Source: Nymphaea colorata
Lineage: Eukaryota > Streptophyta > Magnoliopsida > Nymphaeales > Nymphaeaceae
DNA: 64,000 bases
Direction: 5' to 3'
NCBI RefSeq assembly: GCF_008831285.2
Contig: NC_045140.1
Location: 16,862,370-16,926,369, forward strand
Part shown: positions 23,469 through 34,937 of the stretch, in pieces
How the letters are laid out: each line of letters begins with the position of its first letter
Numbering within the stretch: the first letter of the stretch is position 1
Translations under genes and position numbers: made by a program
The notes under the pieces: generated by a model
The model's input: the letters and a program-made list of their open reading frames with translations, nothing else
The model's database searches: none
What the model was told of the DNA's origin: nothing

Positions 23469-25790
23469 CTACTTTGCATCTTTAAGTTTGGCTAAAGTAG
23501 CAAGCATGTCCTTTATGGTTTCTTCTTTCATCAGTGCTTTCCCCTGACAAAGCAATGAAACAATGGTTGGACAGAGTAGCACTGGTTTCTCAAAAGCGTC
23601 AAACATTCCAGTGCAGGAATGAGCACCTCGATGAAGAAACAAGCAAAGTACTACAAAAGACAGCGATATGTCAAATGTGCATTCAATCATTTTGCTTTAT
23701 GTGTAAGAAAGATCCCCAACATTTCATACCATTCCAGTTCATTTAGAAAGAACTTTTTCAATTCTGTAGTCTAACAAAAAGAAAAACAAGAGACTTGGGG
23801 CAGCATTTTTCCAACAGTGCACAAAAGGGTTTTGGAGATCTTAATCATACAAATTTGACACCACAAAAAGGTCGCTTTAATTTGATGCAAAAGATTAAAT
23901 CTTCTTTTACTCAGTCCTTCCTTGGCTAAGGCTTAGGGCAAGCAAGCTTGCAGCAACAAAATTCTCACCAGTGATTTTGTATATAGTTCAAACACACCTC
24001 CCACAAAAACAAAATAAAAGTAATAAGCCAAGGGAAGAAAATTGTTGGGATAAGGGGGAATAAGAAGTCAATACGTCAAAGTTCAGCTTTTGCATATCAG
24101 CCCCTTAAACTGGAATGCACTGAAGCAACACGCAAATGCACATGCAGTATGCCAACTAGATGCAGGTTGCAGAACATACCTTCACAGATGGTACAAGAGA
24201 ATAAACCTCATCCACTGTTTCGGGACATGTGTTTCCAATCAAACATATCTGCAGCAATATAGCATGCTTCTTCTAATAAACCATAAAAAATGAAAATTAA
24301 GTACAAAAAGAAAAAAAAATGATCCTAACCTCCACATCAGAGAGCTTGTAACTGCTGAGCACTCTGACAACAAAGTTAAGGATCTAGCTATTAGTTCTAG
24401 TTGCTCTGTGTAACACTAGCTAACATAGATCAAAGTTTAGAACTTAGCAACATCTGAAGGATACTCTCGAACTTGCTTCACAGAATCTGGCTTCGAGTAG
24501 TGGGTGGAACTCTTCGCATACACCAAGCCTTGATCAAATGATCTGCAGAAAGAAAGATCCTAAGATGTGTGAATGGTCACTGGTGGGTCGCTGTGTACAT
24601 AGCGATCCTGCTAACACAAGAAGAAATAGGGTGAACTAAATTCAGTGGCCCAAGGTACTTACTTTGGTATCTTCACTGTTGGGTCATTGGCCAGTGCTTG
24701 CAGCTGCTCTTGAATATCACCCAGCTTAATAGCAGCTTCACAGTCCATCAGACATTTAGCATTCTTTGGAATTTCTGTGGAGCCACCAGGTCAGAGCACA
24801 CTTTACAAATCCAAGAACATAAAATTGGTTTCCTCATGATGCATTCCTGAACTCCAAATCCAAATTTGATCTACAGATACATATTACTAAAAAGTTGTAA
24901 TTAGCACCCACTTATAAATAAATGTACTATAATCTAACCATGGTGTATGGCAATTACATAGGAGACTATTTATTATAATAACAACTAAAAACAATGGAAA
25001 TATCAAATTTTAGCAAGGATAAGTTCACGGAATCTAAGTTACTCCCAGACAATCTCCAGGCTCAACATTGGCAGAAAGCACCAGTAGTTTGATTCACATA
25101 ATCTGAACTGTTCTTACGGTTCCTCCTTATTTGACATAAAACTTCTCTAAAACTGTTAGTTATTTTCATTATTACTATCAGTTATTTAATTTAAGTGCCA
25201 TTTCTCTGAAAGCTTCAAAGGTCGTCAAAACTATAGAATTATGAGGACTCGAGGTAGCATCCAAGTTGACAATTCAAAATTGGATCTTAATGGAAATTTT
25301 AAGTGTCCACAACATCAACAAAAATGTCATATAAACGGGTTAAAAAAATAACAATAAGAAAATAGGAACTTACCATCTTCTATTCTTCCATCTTCAGGTC
25401 TTGCTGTTTGCTGCTTTGCAGGCGTGCTCTTACCAGCCTCACCTGTTTTATACAGATTTTCACCTTTGCCTGATTTTCCTACATTTGGTTGCACCATCCA
25501 TTACAAATTTACATGTGACACATAACCCAGATTTGGAAATATGTGTAATCTAAACTTTAGAATAAAGCTAGTAGCCTAGTGCAGAACTACAAATCAAATT
25601 GAATATTTCTGGGCAAAATGACCAACCTGAAGAGATTGGAGGATCAGGATATTCTGCTCCATTCCTTCTTTGTGAAGCAGTTACCTTTCCTTTGGAACGA
25701 ACATGAAAAAAACTTATCAATGCTCCAGCCATCCAAATCATAAAAGAGGAAAGGAAGATAAATACCTGGAAATTTTCATTTATATATGTA

Positions 25791-25824
<34 letters not shown>

Positions 25825-27543
25825 GAGAGAGAGAAGGACGACCCTCTGTTGTCCTTTTCTCTAAGAAGGATGAAAAAGGATGACAGGACAGGCCTCGTCC
25901 TTCTTAAAAGGGCAACAAGGCACCCTTGAGGCCGTGTCATTTTGATGCAGGTGGAGTAATAAAAGTGTCTGGATTTTTATTATTGTTATTTTGTTTGGAT
26001 CCAGATCCAGGGATCCGCTTTAGGCTATATAAAGACGTGTCCTTTTCATATTCTCTTTGATTTCCTTAGTTCAATTTAGGTATTGACCGTGGGTTAGAGA
26101 AGCAGTCCTCATCCCCACTGCGTCACCTTTTAAGGAGGACTAGATAAGGAAAATAGCAGTTTTCCTTTAAGGAAAAGGAAAAAGGAAAAACAAAGAGGGA
26201 AAAACAAAAGGAAAGTGGAGGGAAAAATGAGAAAGGCAGTCTTTCTTTTAAGAAGAGGTTGAATGCGAGAGAAAAAAGAATAAGAAAAGGGAAATACAAA
26301 AAGGCGGAAGGAAAAACGAAAAAAGGGAGAGAAAGAAAAACTAAGAGCCAGAGACAAAAAAGGATGCAGTCAGTAACACCTGACTCGCATTGACCAAGTC
26401 AGGTGACATACCGACAATGAATCCGCACCAGCATCATGTCAATGCAGCTGATTTGGCGCGCCAAAAAGTTTCAAATTTTGTGCTTTATATGTCAATGATG
26501 ATGAAGATGTCTGAGATAACTATGATGAAGATGTCTGAGATAACTTTCTCAAATGATCAAGTCAAAATCCAGATTTTGCCATTTCCTTGATAAATACTAT
26601 CCCCCAATAATAGCCTAACAACCTTTGAAAAGTTGCAGGTGAAAATATGTTGGCTTAGATCATGATCAAACTACATTACCAAGACAAGTTACCCAAGTAC
26701 TCCAGAAGCATGTGAAAGGATTCCCTGAGAATAATCATCATTCAAAACTTACTAGTAGTCAATCAAATTGCATAGATATCATATGCAAGATCCACAAAAT
26801 TAGTAGGATCACACTATCAAGAATCGCAAGACCAGATGCCACCTGCATAGGTAAAAAAATCTGCCATATGGATAACTACATTCACATTGTTTATAATTAT
26901 ATCTTGTTGCCAAACAATTAGACATCTACTCACGTCATTATATTTCCTTTTTCTCCTGAAGGTAGAAGATAAATCCTATTATTCTCTAGTTTGATATATT
27001 ACTCCCAATATTTTGAAGTTTTTACTAACTCGGAAAAGAAACAGCTGAATTTCCATTTGCCCAAGCAGGATGTGCCCTGTGCATGTCTGAGCAACCAGTT
27101 TCTCAAGAATATTCTCATTCTATACAATGTTGAATATGCCCAATTAATAAATGTCCAGACGATCGTCAAATTCTTACTCATAAGCAGATAAAACACATTC
27201 AAATCATGCCGATCATAAAATACATAACCAACTCCTTCCTACATTTGCACTGAAACAGCACAATCAACCACTTTATCAACATTAGTTCAAAAATGAATCT
27301 TGAAAACTAATACAAAATTGATTGCGTTACAAGAAAAACTTCTGGCATTCACGAGAACCACAATTCATTTCCTACCATTTAAGAAAACAACGATCAAACC
27401 AACCATGCAATTACACGGAAGAAACAAATAAAAGAGAAAGAGGGAGAGTCACCAGAGTCCATGTGTCTCTTGGGCACTGCTTTTCCGGTTGAGGAAGGAT
27501 CCGTCCGGTACTTGGGTAGTGCTTTTCCTGCCTTCTCCGCCAT
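23469..27543 (-). CDS. NRPD4: RNA polymerase IV/V subunit 4 (NRPD4/NRPE4), complete, eight exons
   Basis: Rpb4-like subunit shared by plant Pol IV and Pol V, the RNA-directed DNA methylation polymerases; pairs with subunit 7 as a stalk (family knowledge). Exons on the minus strand: 27453-27543, 25627-25689, 25374-25478, 24663-24774, 24465-24542, 24330-24363, 24180-24248 and 23469-23543; total 627 nt, 208 codons plus stop, close to the Arabidopsis protein as I recall it. Start MAEKAGKALPK. Family blocks: KCLMDCEAAIKLGDIQEQL, SFDQGLVYAKS.THYSKP, the VLSSYKLSDVEICLIGN stretch, CPETVDEVYSLVPSV, and a C-terminal helix ending AKLKDAK. It is NRPD4-like rather than NRPB4-like because of the CLMDCEAA block and the basic, linker-like N-terminus. 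Intron 1 (1.76 kb) carries repeats. A copia element lies 305 bases past the stop. Confidence 0.92.
25781..25833. repeat. TG/TA/GA microsatellite in intron 1 of the Pol IV/V subunit 4 gene
   Basis: A run of TA, then TG about nine times, then TA about nine times, then GA. It is followed by a purine-rich stretch to about 26370 that looks inserted but shows no transposon ends I can define. Confidence 0.85.
26498..26545. repeat. 24-bp tandem duplication in the same intron
   Basis: Two perfect copies of a unit beginning ATGATGAAGATGTCTGAG (26498-26521, 26522-26545). Confidence 0.9.
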
Positions 27544-28236
27544 TGTTGAAAGGCTACTGAAGACTCAGGACACTCAACAATTCCAGAATCAAAATTCCAC
27601 CTCAAACTGGAATTGGAATTAAAATTCCAGTTCCAGTTTCTTTATGTTTGATAGCCTAAAATTTTGATTCCAGAATTGAAAAAGACCTGTTTGATGAAAA
27701 GGGAATTAGTTACCCAGAATTATGCAGCCAGTGGATTCATTTGAAACTCTGCAGACTTCTTGCATAAACCCATAACTCCACTGAGCAATTCAAAGATCCA
27801 ATAGGAAAAAAAAAAAAACAGGGATGATAATTCAAACAATTGTCTCACTCTCACACGCACACAAAAAGAGAGTCATTAATGATTAACTGCTACAGCTATT
27901 TGAAGATATCAAATGTCTAGTACATGCATCAGATCTGTTCTCCAATGCAGGCAATATATCTAGAGGTCATTATCGAAAAGTAGAATGGGTGAAATTCGTT
28001 ACTGGAGACTCACTATACAGAAGTAAAGGATTGCAAAATTGCCATTACGACCATTCGGTGTTGCTGTGTGATAAATTTCAGGTAGGAAATACTACAACGC
28101 AAGGACCTTTAACAAAAATGCATTTTAAACACATTGAACTCCAATAGATGCACAATATTCTGTCATGGAGGCACCATGAGCTACTAAGGTATCAACAATA
28201 AACATACACCAGCAAGCAGCAAACTGATGCATTACA

Positions 28237-28610
28237 CTGTTCCAATTGTTAGAACTGAGAAAGAAAAAGAGACGGGGATTAAGAAAACAGCAGACTACAT
28301 GGATTTGAAAGCCATTAACACTTAACAGTGAACTCCAAGGACTATATTGTTGACTGAGACTTGAGTACTTTTACTGTCTTACACATAAGTACCAAACACA
28401 AGATTTACATGATGCTGAGAATACATTGTTCCAAATTTCCAATTGTTACAAAGAAAAAGAGAGAAAGATTAGGAAACCGCAGATTTACATGGCTTTGAAA
28501 GCCAGTAACAGAAAACTCCAAGGACTGCATTGTTGATTACCTTACCCTTACACATAAAGTACCAAAGACAAGATTTGCATGACCCTGAGAATGTATTTAG
28601 CAGTTTTTCA
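28237..28610. repeat. Diverged tandem duplication, about 190 bp x 2
   Basis: The series AAAGAAAAAGAGA, TACATGG.TTTGAAAGCCA, AACTCCAAGGACT, TTACACATAA.GTACCAAA and CAAGATTT.CATGA appears in the same order in 28237-28430 and again in 28431-28610, with many substitutions and small gaps. Confidence 0.7.
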
Positions 28611-29718
28611 ACTGATTGCTCATGGCCGAAAAATTATTGTCGATCATATGGAAACCACTCAGACAAATGCGACATGCATACTGTTCTCTGTAACCAGTAC
28701 CCAGACATGGATGATCAAGTGCTATCTTGTCATTTGTTTTCTTACTGATACTACTGATACTTCTCACATGCTTATTGAGAAGAAACACAACAGATTTATC
28801 AAAGGCATCATTTATACAGTATACACAACAGAGGCAGAATGATCAACACCGTATATATAATTCAGCATATTTTAGAGACGTTGTTCTGTTTTGTGCATCG
28901 ATCTACAAGAAGAAGGTTATGAAAACAACACAGTATATATAAATGCAGCTAAAGCAGAACGACCAACACAGCATATACGACGCAATAGAAACAGTCTACA
29001 GATGAAGCACGACTACAAAAAAAAAAAAAAGTGTATATACAATTCCCCCGTTCGCGTCCGGCATGGTAGCCCTGGAAGGGTCCAAACTTTTTTGCAAGGT
29101 GGGGCAGCCATAGCCGACGCAGCGCCTCCAGCATCGGTGGAAAAGAGAGAGAACGAGAGAGATTGTGGGGGAAAAAAAAAAGAAGAATAGAAAGACAAAG
29201 AAAGGGGCTCCAGTCAGGAGGGCCTCCCTGGGTCGGCCATGGCCGACGTAGCGCGCGAGCGCGCGCGAGAGAGAGAGAGTGGTATACCTCTCTGCGAATG
29301 GGTGACGGCGAGGGAAGCTGCGGGTGGAAGCTGTAGGGGGAAGACGCGACTTGTCAGTGAAAAAGGTGAAGACCCTTCACGGGGAGGACTGGACGAAGAA
29401 GAAGCCGCGAAAGGATGACGGCGATGCAAAAGGCAGAAAAATGGAAGCTGCAAGAGAAGGCAATCCGCGGGAGAACAATGGAAGATGCGGAAGAAGGCAC
29501 TTCGCGGGAGAAAAAGAGGAAGACCCTTCGTGGTACGGAATTTTGATTTAAGGACCGATCCCGGAGTTTTGATTCCCCGTCTGTTTGATCAATTTCCATT
29601 TACTCAAATACTGGAATTTCTATAGTTCTTTCCAAACACCTTCTAGAGTCGGTCACTCGTACCTCTGTTGTCCTCGTGACTTACTTGTGCAAGTAGATTT
29701 ATCCCACTGCTAATTTTT

Positions 29719-29836
29719 TAGGGCGAATTTGGTAATAAAAATACTATACTTTTTGCATAACAGTGTTTTATAAATGTGCCTTCATTAAATATACTTTAAA
29801 AAAAACACATTATTCTTGTTACCAAATATTCCTCTA
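29719..29836. repeat. MITE-like element with terminal inverted repeats
   Basis: AGGGCGAATTTGGTAATAA at the left end and the imperfect reverse complement AGAGGAATATTTGGTAACAA read inward from the right end, about 118 bp apart, no coding capacity. The GGGCG..TTTGGTAAC end resembles hAT-type MITEs. A similar pair occurs at 57897-57985. Confidence 0.5.
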
Positions 29837-30644
29837 CAATCTGTCATATCTGTTCATTATATTTTCAACGTTATTATATATTATGAAAGTGATACTCCTT
29901 TTTACGTATCACATATAGTATCATGGGATTGTTTGGCATTCATAACGGATTGTTATTGTACAATGAATCTATTCCAAAATTTGATGCAGATTTATAAAAC
30001 ATTATGTTACAAAGTTTAGTGAATGTGCCTCAACTTTTGAGAATAGTAACAATTTGTTGTTACTAGTGCTAAAGGCTTTTCAAAACTTTACATACAGTGT
30101 TTATTTTTATAGAAACGATAGTTATTCGGTTTTCTTAAGCTAAACGGATGATAGACTTATAGGGGTCCGTCCCAGAATATGATATTAGTAAACTGAACCA
30201 TAGTCGATTTCCATAAGAACTGACGGCTGTGTTGGCGCCGAAGTGTGGCACCGATGCCACCCGTAAAGCTCAGGGAATGCCCCTGGCAAAATTCAACGTA
30301 TAATCAGGGATTCATATATATCGAAATTTCAACATCCACCAGATTCATTGAAAGGGAAGAGCGGTTCTAGATCATAGTTGCATCCTCGTTTAGCGATAAT
30401 TAAATTTTCTTTTAAAATCAGGGATCGCTCCGTCCAAATCATTGACATACCTATGTCTGATTTAAGAATCACGAGTTAGAAAATATCACGTTTTCTTATA
30501 AAATCACAATCATATGCCCATTGGGAGTTGTTTGGCAACTAGAACATGACTTATATACCATCCCATGGAGCAATATCCGGGAGTAACAGAAATTCTGAAT
30601 TTTAAGCGTGAAAGGAGCTATACATATCCACGAGAAACCAAAAT

Positions 30645-30925
30645 CAGGCTTAATGCCATTGATTGAACAGGTTGAATATTTTCTAACAGTAATAAATCAC
30701 ATGGCTTTCAATAACGATTTAAGTTTTACAGTTTACTAGGCCAAAAGGAATCCACAAAATAAACCATAGATGTATATCCCAGTACGAAATCAGCCTCAAT
30801 GCGATCGACAAGAGGTTGAAGAATTTTTAAAACAAAAGAAAAATCACATGGCCTTCAATAAGGATTTAAATCTTACAGTTGGTCAGGTCAAAAGGAATAT
30901 ACAAAGAAATTGTAGATGTATACGC
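30645..30925. repeat. Diverged tandem duplication beside the last FKBP exon
   Basis: Two copies of about 130-140 bp (30645-30775 and 30786-30925) share AAATCACATGGC.TTCAATAA, AGGTTGAA, AAAAGGAAT and ATAGATGTATA-like landmarks. The end of the second copy abuts the FKBP stop codon at 30937. Confidence 0.7.
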
Positions 30926-30936
30926 CAGGCCAAAGT

Positions 30937-33900
30937 TTACAGAATTTTCAAGAGTTGAACTTCGAACACGAGCGGCTCATTCGAATGTGAAAGAATTCTC
31001 CTTCGATGCCCAAACTGCTCAAGGCGAGAAGATTGACCAGAAGTTACCAGAGCGTGTGAATTATATAATCCAGAAAAGCAACAAAGAAAACTGGAGACAA
31101 ATTCTAAGAAATGAATAATTTAGAAAAACAAATAAATAAAAACGGAGAACATATCAGCCGAAGACCATAATATGTCTACTGCTTACCCAATCATATATTA
31201 TTCAGAACAGTCCATTTTTAAAATAAGGAAAACTAAATCCTATCAGGAAGAAGAAAAACAATTCAACCGGCATGATCAGTCAGTCCGACTCTGACTAGTA
31301 TCTATTCTTTTTAAATGCCAAGTTGTCAAGATCAAAAGTCAGACAGGGTCGTTCAAGACTCTAAAACTACAACTAGTCAACTATCAGAATAATGTAATAC
31401 ACAGATCAAACCAGTAATACCAAAAAGCAGAATAAGCCGACGGCCTCTCGAGGTAAACAAGGCATACTAACTCCATCAAACTGGTATGTGTAAATATGTC
31501 TAGTTTACATGTGCCTGTGCACACATGACTTAGCACATGTGCATGAGAGAAGGAGGGAGGGAGTGCCGACTACCATGCGTTATTGGGTGTTACAGGAACA
31601 ACACTATGCAAAGCTTAAGTTGGGAAACAATGTGGCAGGGCTGGCGCATGATTCAGGCTCTTCACCTTAGTGCCTTTCACTAACAGCAGTAAAAATTCCA
31701 AAGCTTTCTATAGAGAATATCAAGGTTAATTTTAAAAATTCAAGCTTTCAAGGTCTTTCCTTTTGCCAGTGAAGTTCTAGACAAGTTACCCCATTGCGCT
31801 TTCAAAGTAACTATACCAAAAAGAGAGGCAAAAGGAAAAAGAATCACCTCATCCGGTATTGGTTGCAAGTTTTCATTTGTATATCCAACATTAGGTGGTA
31901 TCACTGCTCTCCTCTTCCCTGCACCGATAAATGCCACGAAGGTTCCATAACTTAGTATCTCATACCGCAAAAGAAGACAAAAGATGATGCAGCTTAAATT
32001 ATTATGCAAGCCCCAGGAAATAGGAAATAAACGCTCGTGAACTACTGAACTGCATATCCTGTAAACAGAGTGTAGCATGCCCACTGCCCTGGACTTGTTT
32101 TCATAAGTGATTGTCACATTTTGATGACTGATCTATCCAGATATGGAGTTGCAAAACATGACTAGCCAACACCAACAAACAAGAAACATGTGAATTGAAA
32201 ATAAAGAAGGCACGAGGCTAGAAGATTAAAGCACATAATTCATTTGAACAAGAAAAACCACAGGGTGAGAAATATAAAGTGTACCTCCAACCTTCATGCC
32301 AACTAGAATCTCCTTCAAGCCCTTAATAATCTGAAACAGAAAAAAAAAAAAAAAAGCAAGGGAACCTCCACAATTACTCGAAATTGATTAAAGAGCTAAA
32401 AACGATACATGGAAAATTCTTTTACTCATGTAACGGTGAGTAAAAAAAATTGCAGAAACACACGGACAACTTGCAGTTCTACACTTATGAGACAGAAATT
32501 GGAATCTAATTTCCCATAAACCGTATGTTTTTTTTTTTTCTTTTAATTATTTGGCTACTTTAAATTACAAAGAGAAAATTAACTTTAGCACTATAAAAAG
32601 AAGTTGAAACCAGAAAGTACTAACCTACCTTATCATCTAAAGGAAGTATTATCGGATTGCTTTCACCAGTAAATTGATCTACGGTGCTGCATTAGTTATA
32701 AAATGCAAAAGAGTCCGTCACAGTTATACGAGAGAGCCTCAAAGAATACCCTTTGAAATGGTGAATAATATAATAAAATAACAGCTGATTGAGTTGACCA
32801 CCTATGTACAAAATATCCATTTGAACGCCGGCAAACATAATTAACCTTGACCAAATCCCCTTCATGAGCTTCAGGTCCCATTCCTTCGATCATGTCTTAC
32901 ATGATAAATAATAATACAATCAGAATGCCAACTATTATAGGAAGACACATAACTTTAAGAGTATAATGAAAGGTGCGCAAATAACATGCAGAACATTAGC
33001 ATCTTTGCAGATTAACTTCCTAAGAAATCATCTGCCTAATCGATTGTAGCCCGACCAGTCAAAATGATCCAGCAGCAAAACAGAAATCCTCAACGACAAC
33101 TGTAATAAAAGTGCTACCATAATGAAGAAGTATGTATCAGTCTTCACAGGCCATAGATAACGAGGAAACATGATTATGTAAATGCTGATCTTACCTAGAA
33201 ATTTAACTCCGCTGGTCATTTTTCTTGGCCTGGAGACTTCAAAAAACAAAGTTGATAGATAAAAGAGGAGATTATGATAGCTAGCGGTAGAACAAATAAA
33301 AAAAGAAACTGATAGCACCTGCTCGTATTAGTGAGTTCAAATCTTGAAATTCAATTATAGCAGGGAAAACATTCACAGAATTGAAAAGCTAATGGCTAAC
33401 CGGATTGTCTCAGTATCTGCCATCTCTGCCAACGGCTCAGCAATGGTGGAGCACTTATATAATAGTGCAGAACTTAATCCAACTGATCCCAGAAGAAAAA
33501 TCCTCTTCGGCACTCTACAGCTAATTTTCATAGGAATTTGACTACTCAACTCCTTAGCAAGAGTATTTCCAACCCTAGCATCCTCCGAAGCCCCAAGTCT
33601 GAGCAAAAGAACAGCACGACTGGTATGATTTGCATACTAGAATTACAAAGAGTTTATTTCGATAAGCAAATTATTTTGAAAGACAAAGATCCTTGCCAAA
33701 TGTTCACATTATTAGTGAATTAACCAAAAAAGAAAAAGGAATAGCAATGAAATTGTTGCGCTATGTAGCCAAAAAGCACAGTGAAACCCAAAATTAGGGT
33801 TTGGGTTTAACTTTTTTTCCCGCCAAAAGTTCACAGACCGATTCACGATTGTGATTGAATCTCCGACCTTATTGCCTCCTGTCTTTGTTCATGTATTGCA

Positions 33901-34462
33901 AACTGCTCTCTGTTCATTTTTTGCAATTTTCGTGTATGGGATGAATTCTGAAACAAGCAATACCTACGCGAAACAACTACCCATCCACAAAGAAGCATTT
34001 TCCTCCAAATGAGCCTGGATTGTGACAGTCCGCTCTCAGTGGTCAGAATTTGCAGAAGCAAAAATGCAGAAAGATAATATTATCTAGGAAAAAGGATTTG
34101 CAAGAATTTGCTCTGCCATTCCTTTAACTGAATAATTGGTTTTTTTTCTTTTCTTTTGAACAAAATTAAGATTCCCAAATTAAGAACATATACCCACAAC
34201 CCTTAACTTCAGGTTATTCACGCTCTTGCAACCGCCAAAAGGGAGATCATATAAGAAACTGGGTAAGAAGCATACAACTTCCACGAGACAGACAAATTCC
34301 TTTTCTGCAAGGAATCGTCTTCGATAGAAAATTTTTGGGGAAAACCAGAACGGAAAAAAACCGAACCAGAAAGAATAAAGCAAAGCGCAAGCCTGACCTT
34401 GGAAGGAATGAAAGGCCGCTGATAGACATCAGTGCTTTCGCTAGCAAACTCTCCATCACCAT
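30937..34462 (-). CDS. FKBP16-1: FKBP16-1-like peptidyl-prolyl isomerase, complete, eight exons
   Basis: FK506-binding-type prolyl cis-trans isomerase, probably plastid (thylakoid lumen) targeted. Exons on the minus strand: 34398-34462, 33401-33598, 33195-33229, 32802-32895, 32629-32686, 32285-32330, 31848-31918 and 30937-31014; total 645 nt, 214 codons plus stop. N-terminus MVMESLLAKALMS, then a basic region and the hydrophobic RIFLLGSVGLSSALL, like a bipartite transit peptide. FKBP core: GMGPEAHEGDLVKVNYVC, NGYFVHSTVDQF, IILPLDDKIIKGLKEIL, GMKVGGKRRAVIPPNVGY, and the terminal exon FGHRRRILSHSNEPLVFEVQ. All joins are GT/AG and in phase. Arabidopsis FKBP16-1 is, from memory, about this size. 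The last exon is short (26 codons) and lies 834 bases from the previous one. Confidence 0.9.
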
Positions 34463-34937
34463 ACCAGAGAGATAAAGATATGAGTGAGAGAGGGAGGGAG
34501 GAAGAGAGCAGATAAGGCGGAAGCGAACGCGCCAATATTTGGGTATCCGTTCTCCACGTAGAGCGGCAAGACGAGGCACAAAAATATCGGCAGAATTTCT
34601 GAAAATATCTCGAATTTTTCGCTAGCTTTATATTATCGGAGTTTCTGAATCTTGCGAAACGTTTTGCATTTCCTCGGTGTTTCCTGCAGGGTGGGAGGTT
34701 CGAAAAACTTGAACAATTTTCATTTTAACACTATGTAAAGTCCAGTGTTCCTCTTACCAGTCTCTCCAGTCTCCATCTGTAAATTACATGCCTAAATTTG
34801 TAATGGCGAGAGAAATACAACGACATACCAGGAAAATACAAAACTTCGGGAGACTTTGTTACAACGGCGATCTGGTTCTCCTCGAAATGCTCTTTGAAAA
34901 ACTCTCAGAAGATGAAACTAAGATCCACCACAGACAG
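34463..34937. other. FKBP promoter region and 3' flank of the NLR remnant
   Basis: GA-rich 5' leader of the FKBP gene at about 34465-34510, then AT-rich sequence. No gene seen. Confidence 0.5.

Larger units (their letters stand above)
27544..30936. other. Intergenic, Pol IV/V subunit 4 promoter to FKBP 3' end; repeat-rich
   Basis: No supported gene. Holds a diverged tandem duplication (28237-28610), a GC-rich, GA/GC-repeat stretch (29040-29540), a MITE-like inverted-repeat element (29719-29836) and a second diverged duplication that overlaps the last FKBP exon (30645-30925). Sequence rich in GGAATTTTGATT-like motifs occurs near both 27570-27680 and 29530-29630 and might mark the two ends of an old insertion, which I cannot prove by eye. 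Confidence 0.45.

Noticed and set aside
29214-29599. Overlapping open frames in the GC-rich stretch, possibly a first exon.
   Set aside because: Low-complexity GA/GC sequence, several frames equally open, no splice partner, no motif.
30770-31118. Two plus-strand open frames of 62-79 codons.
   Set aside because: They overlap the last FKBP exon on the other strand, which has clear family motifs, and include duplicated non-coding sequence.
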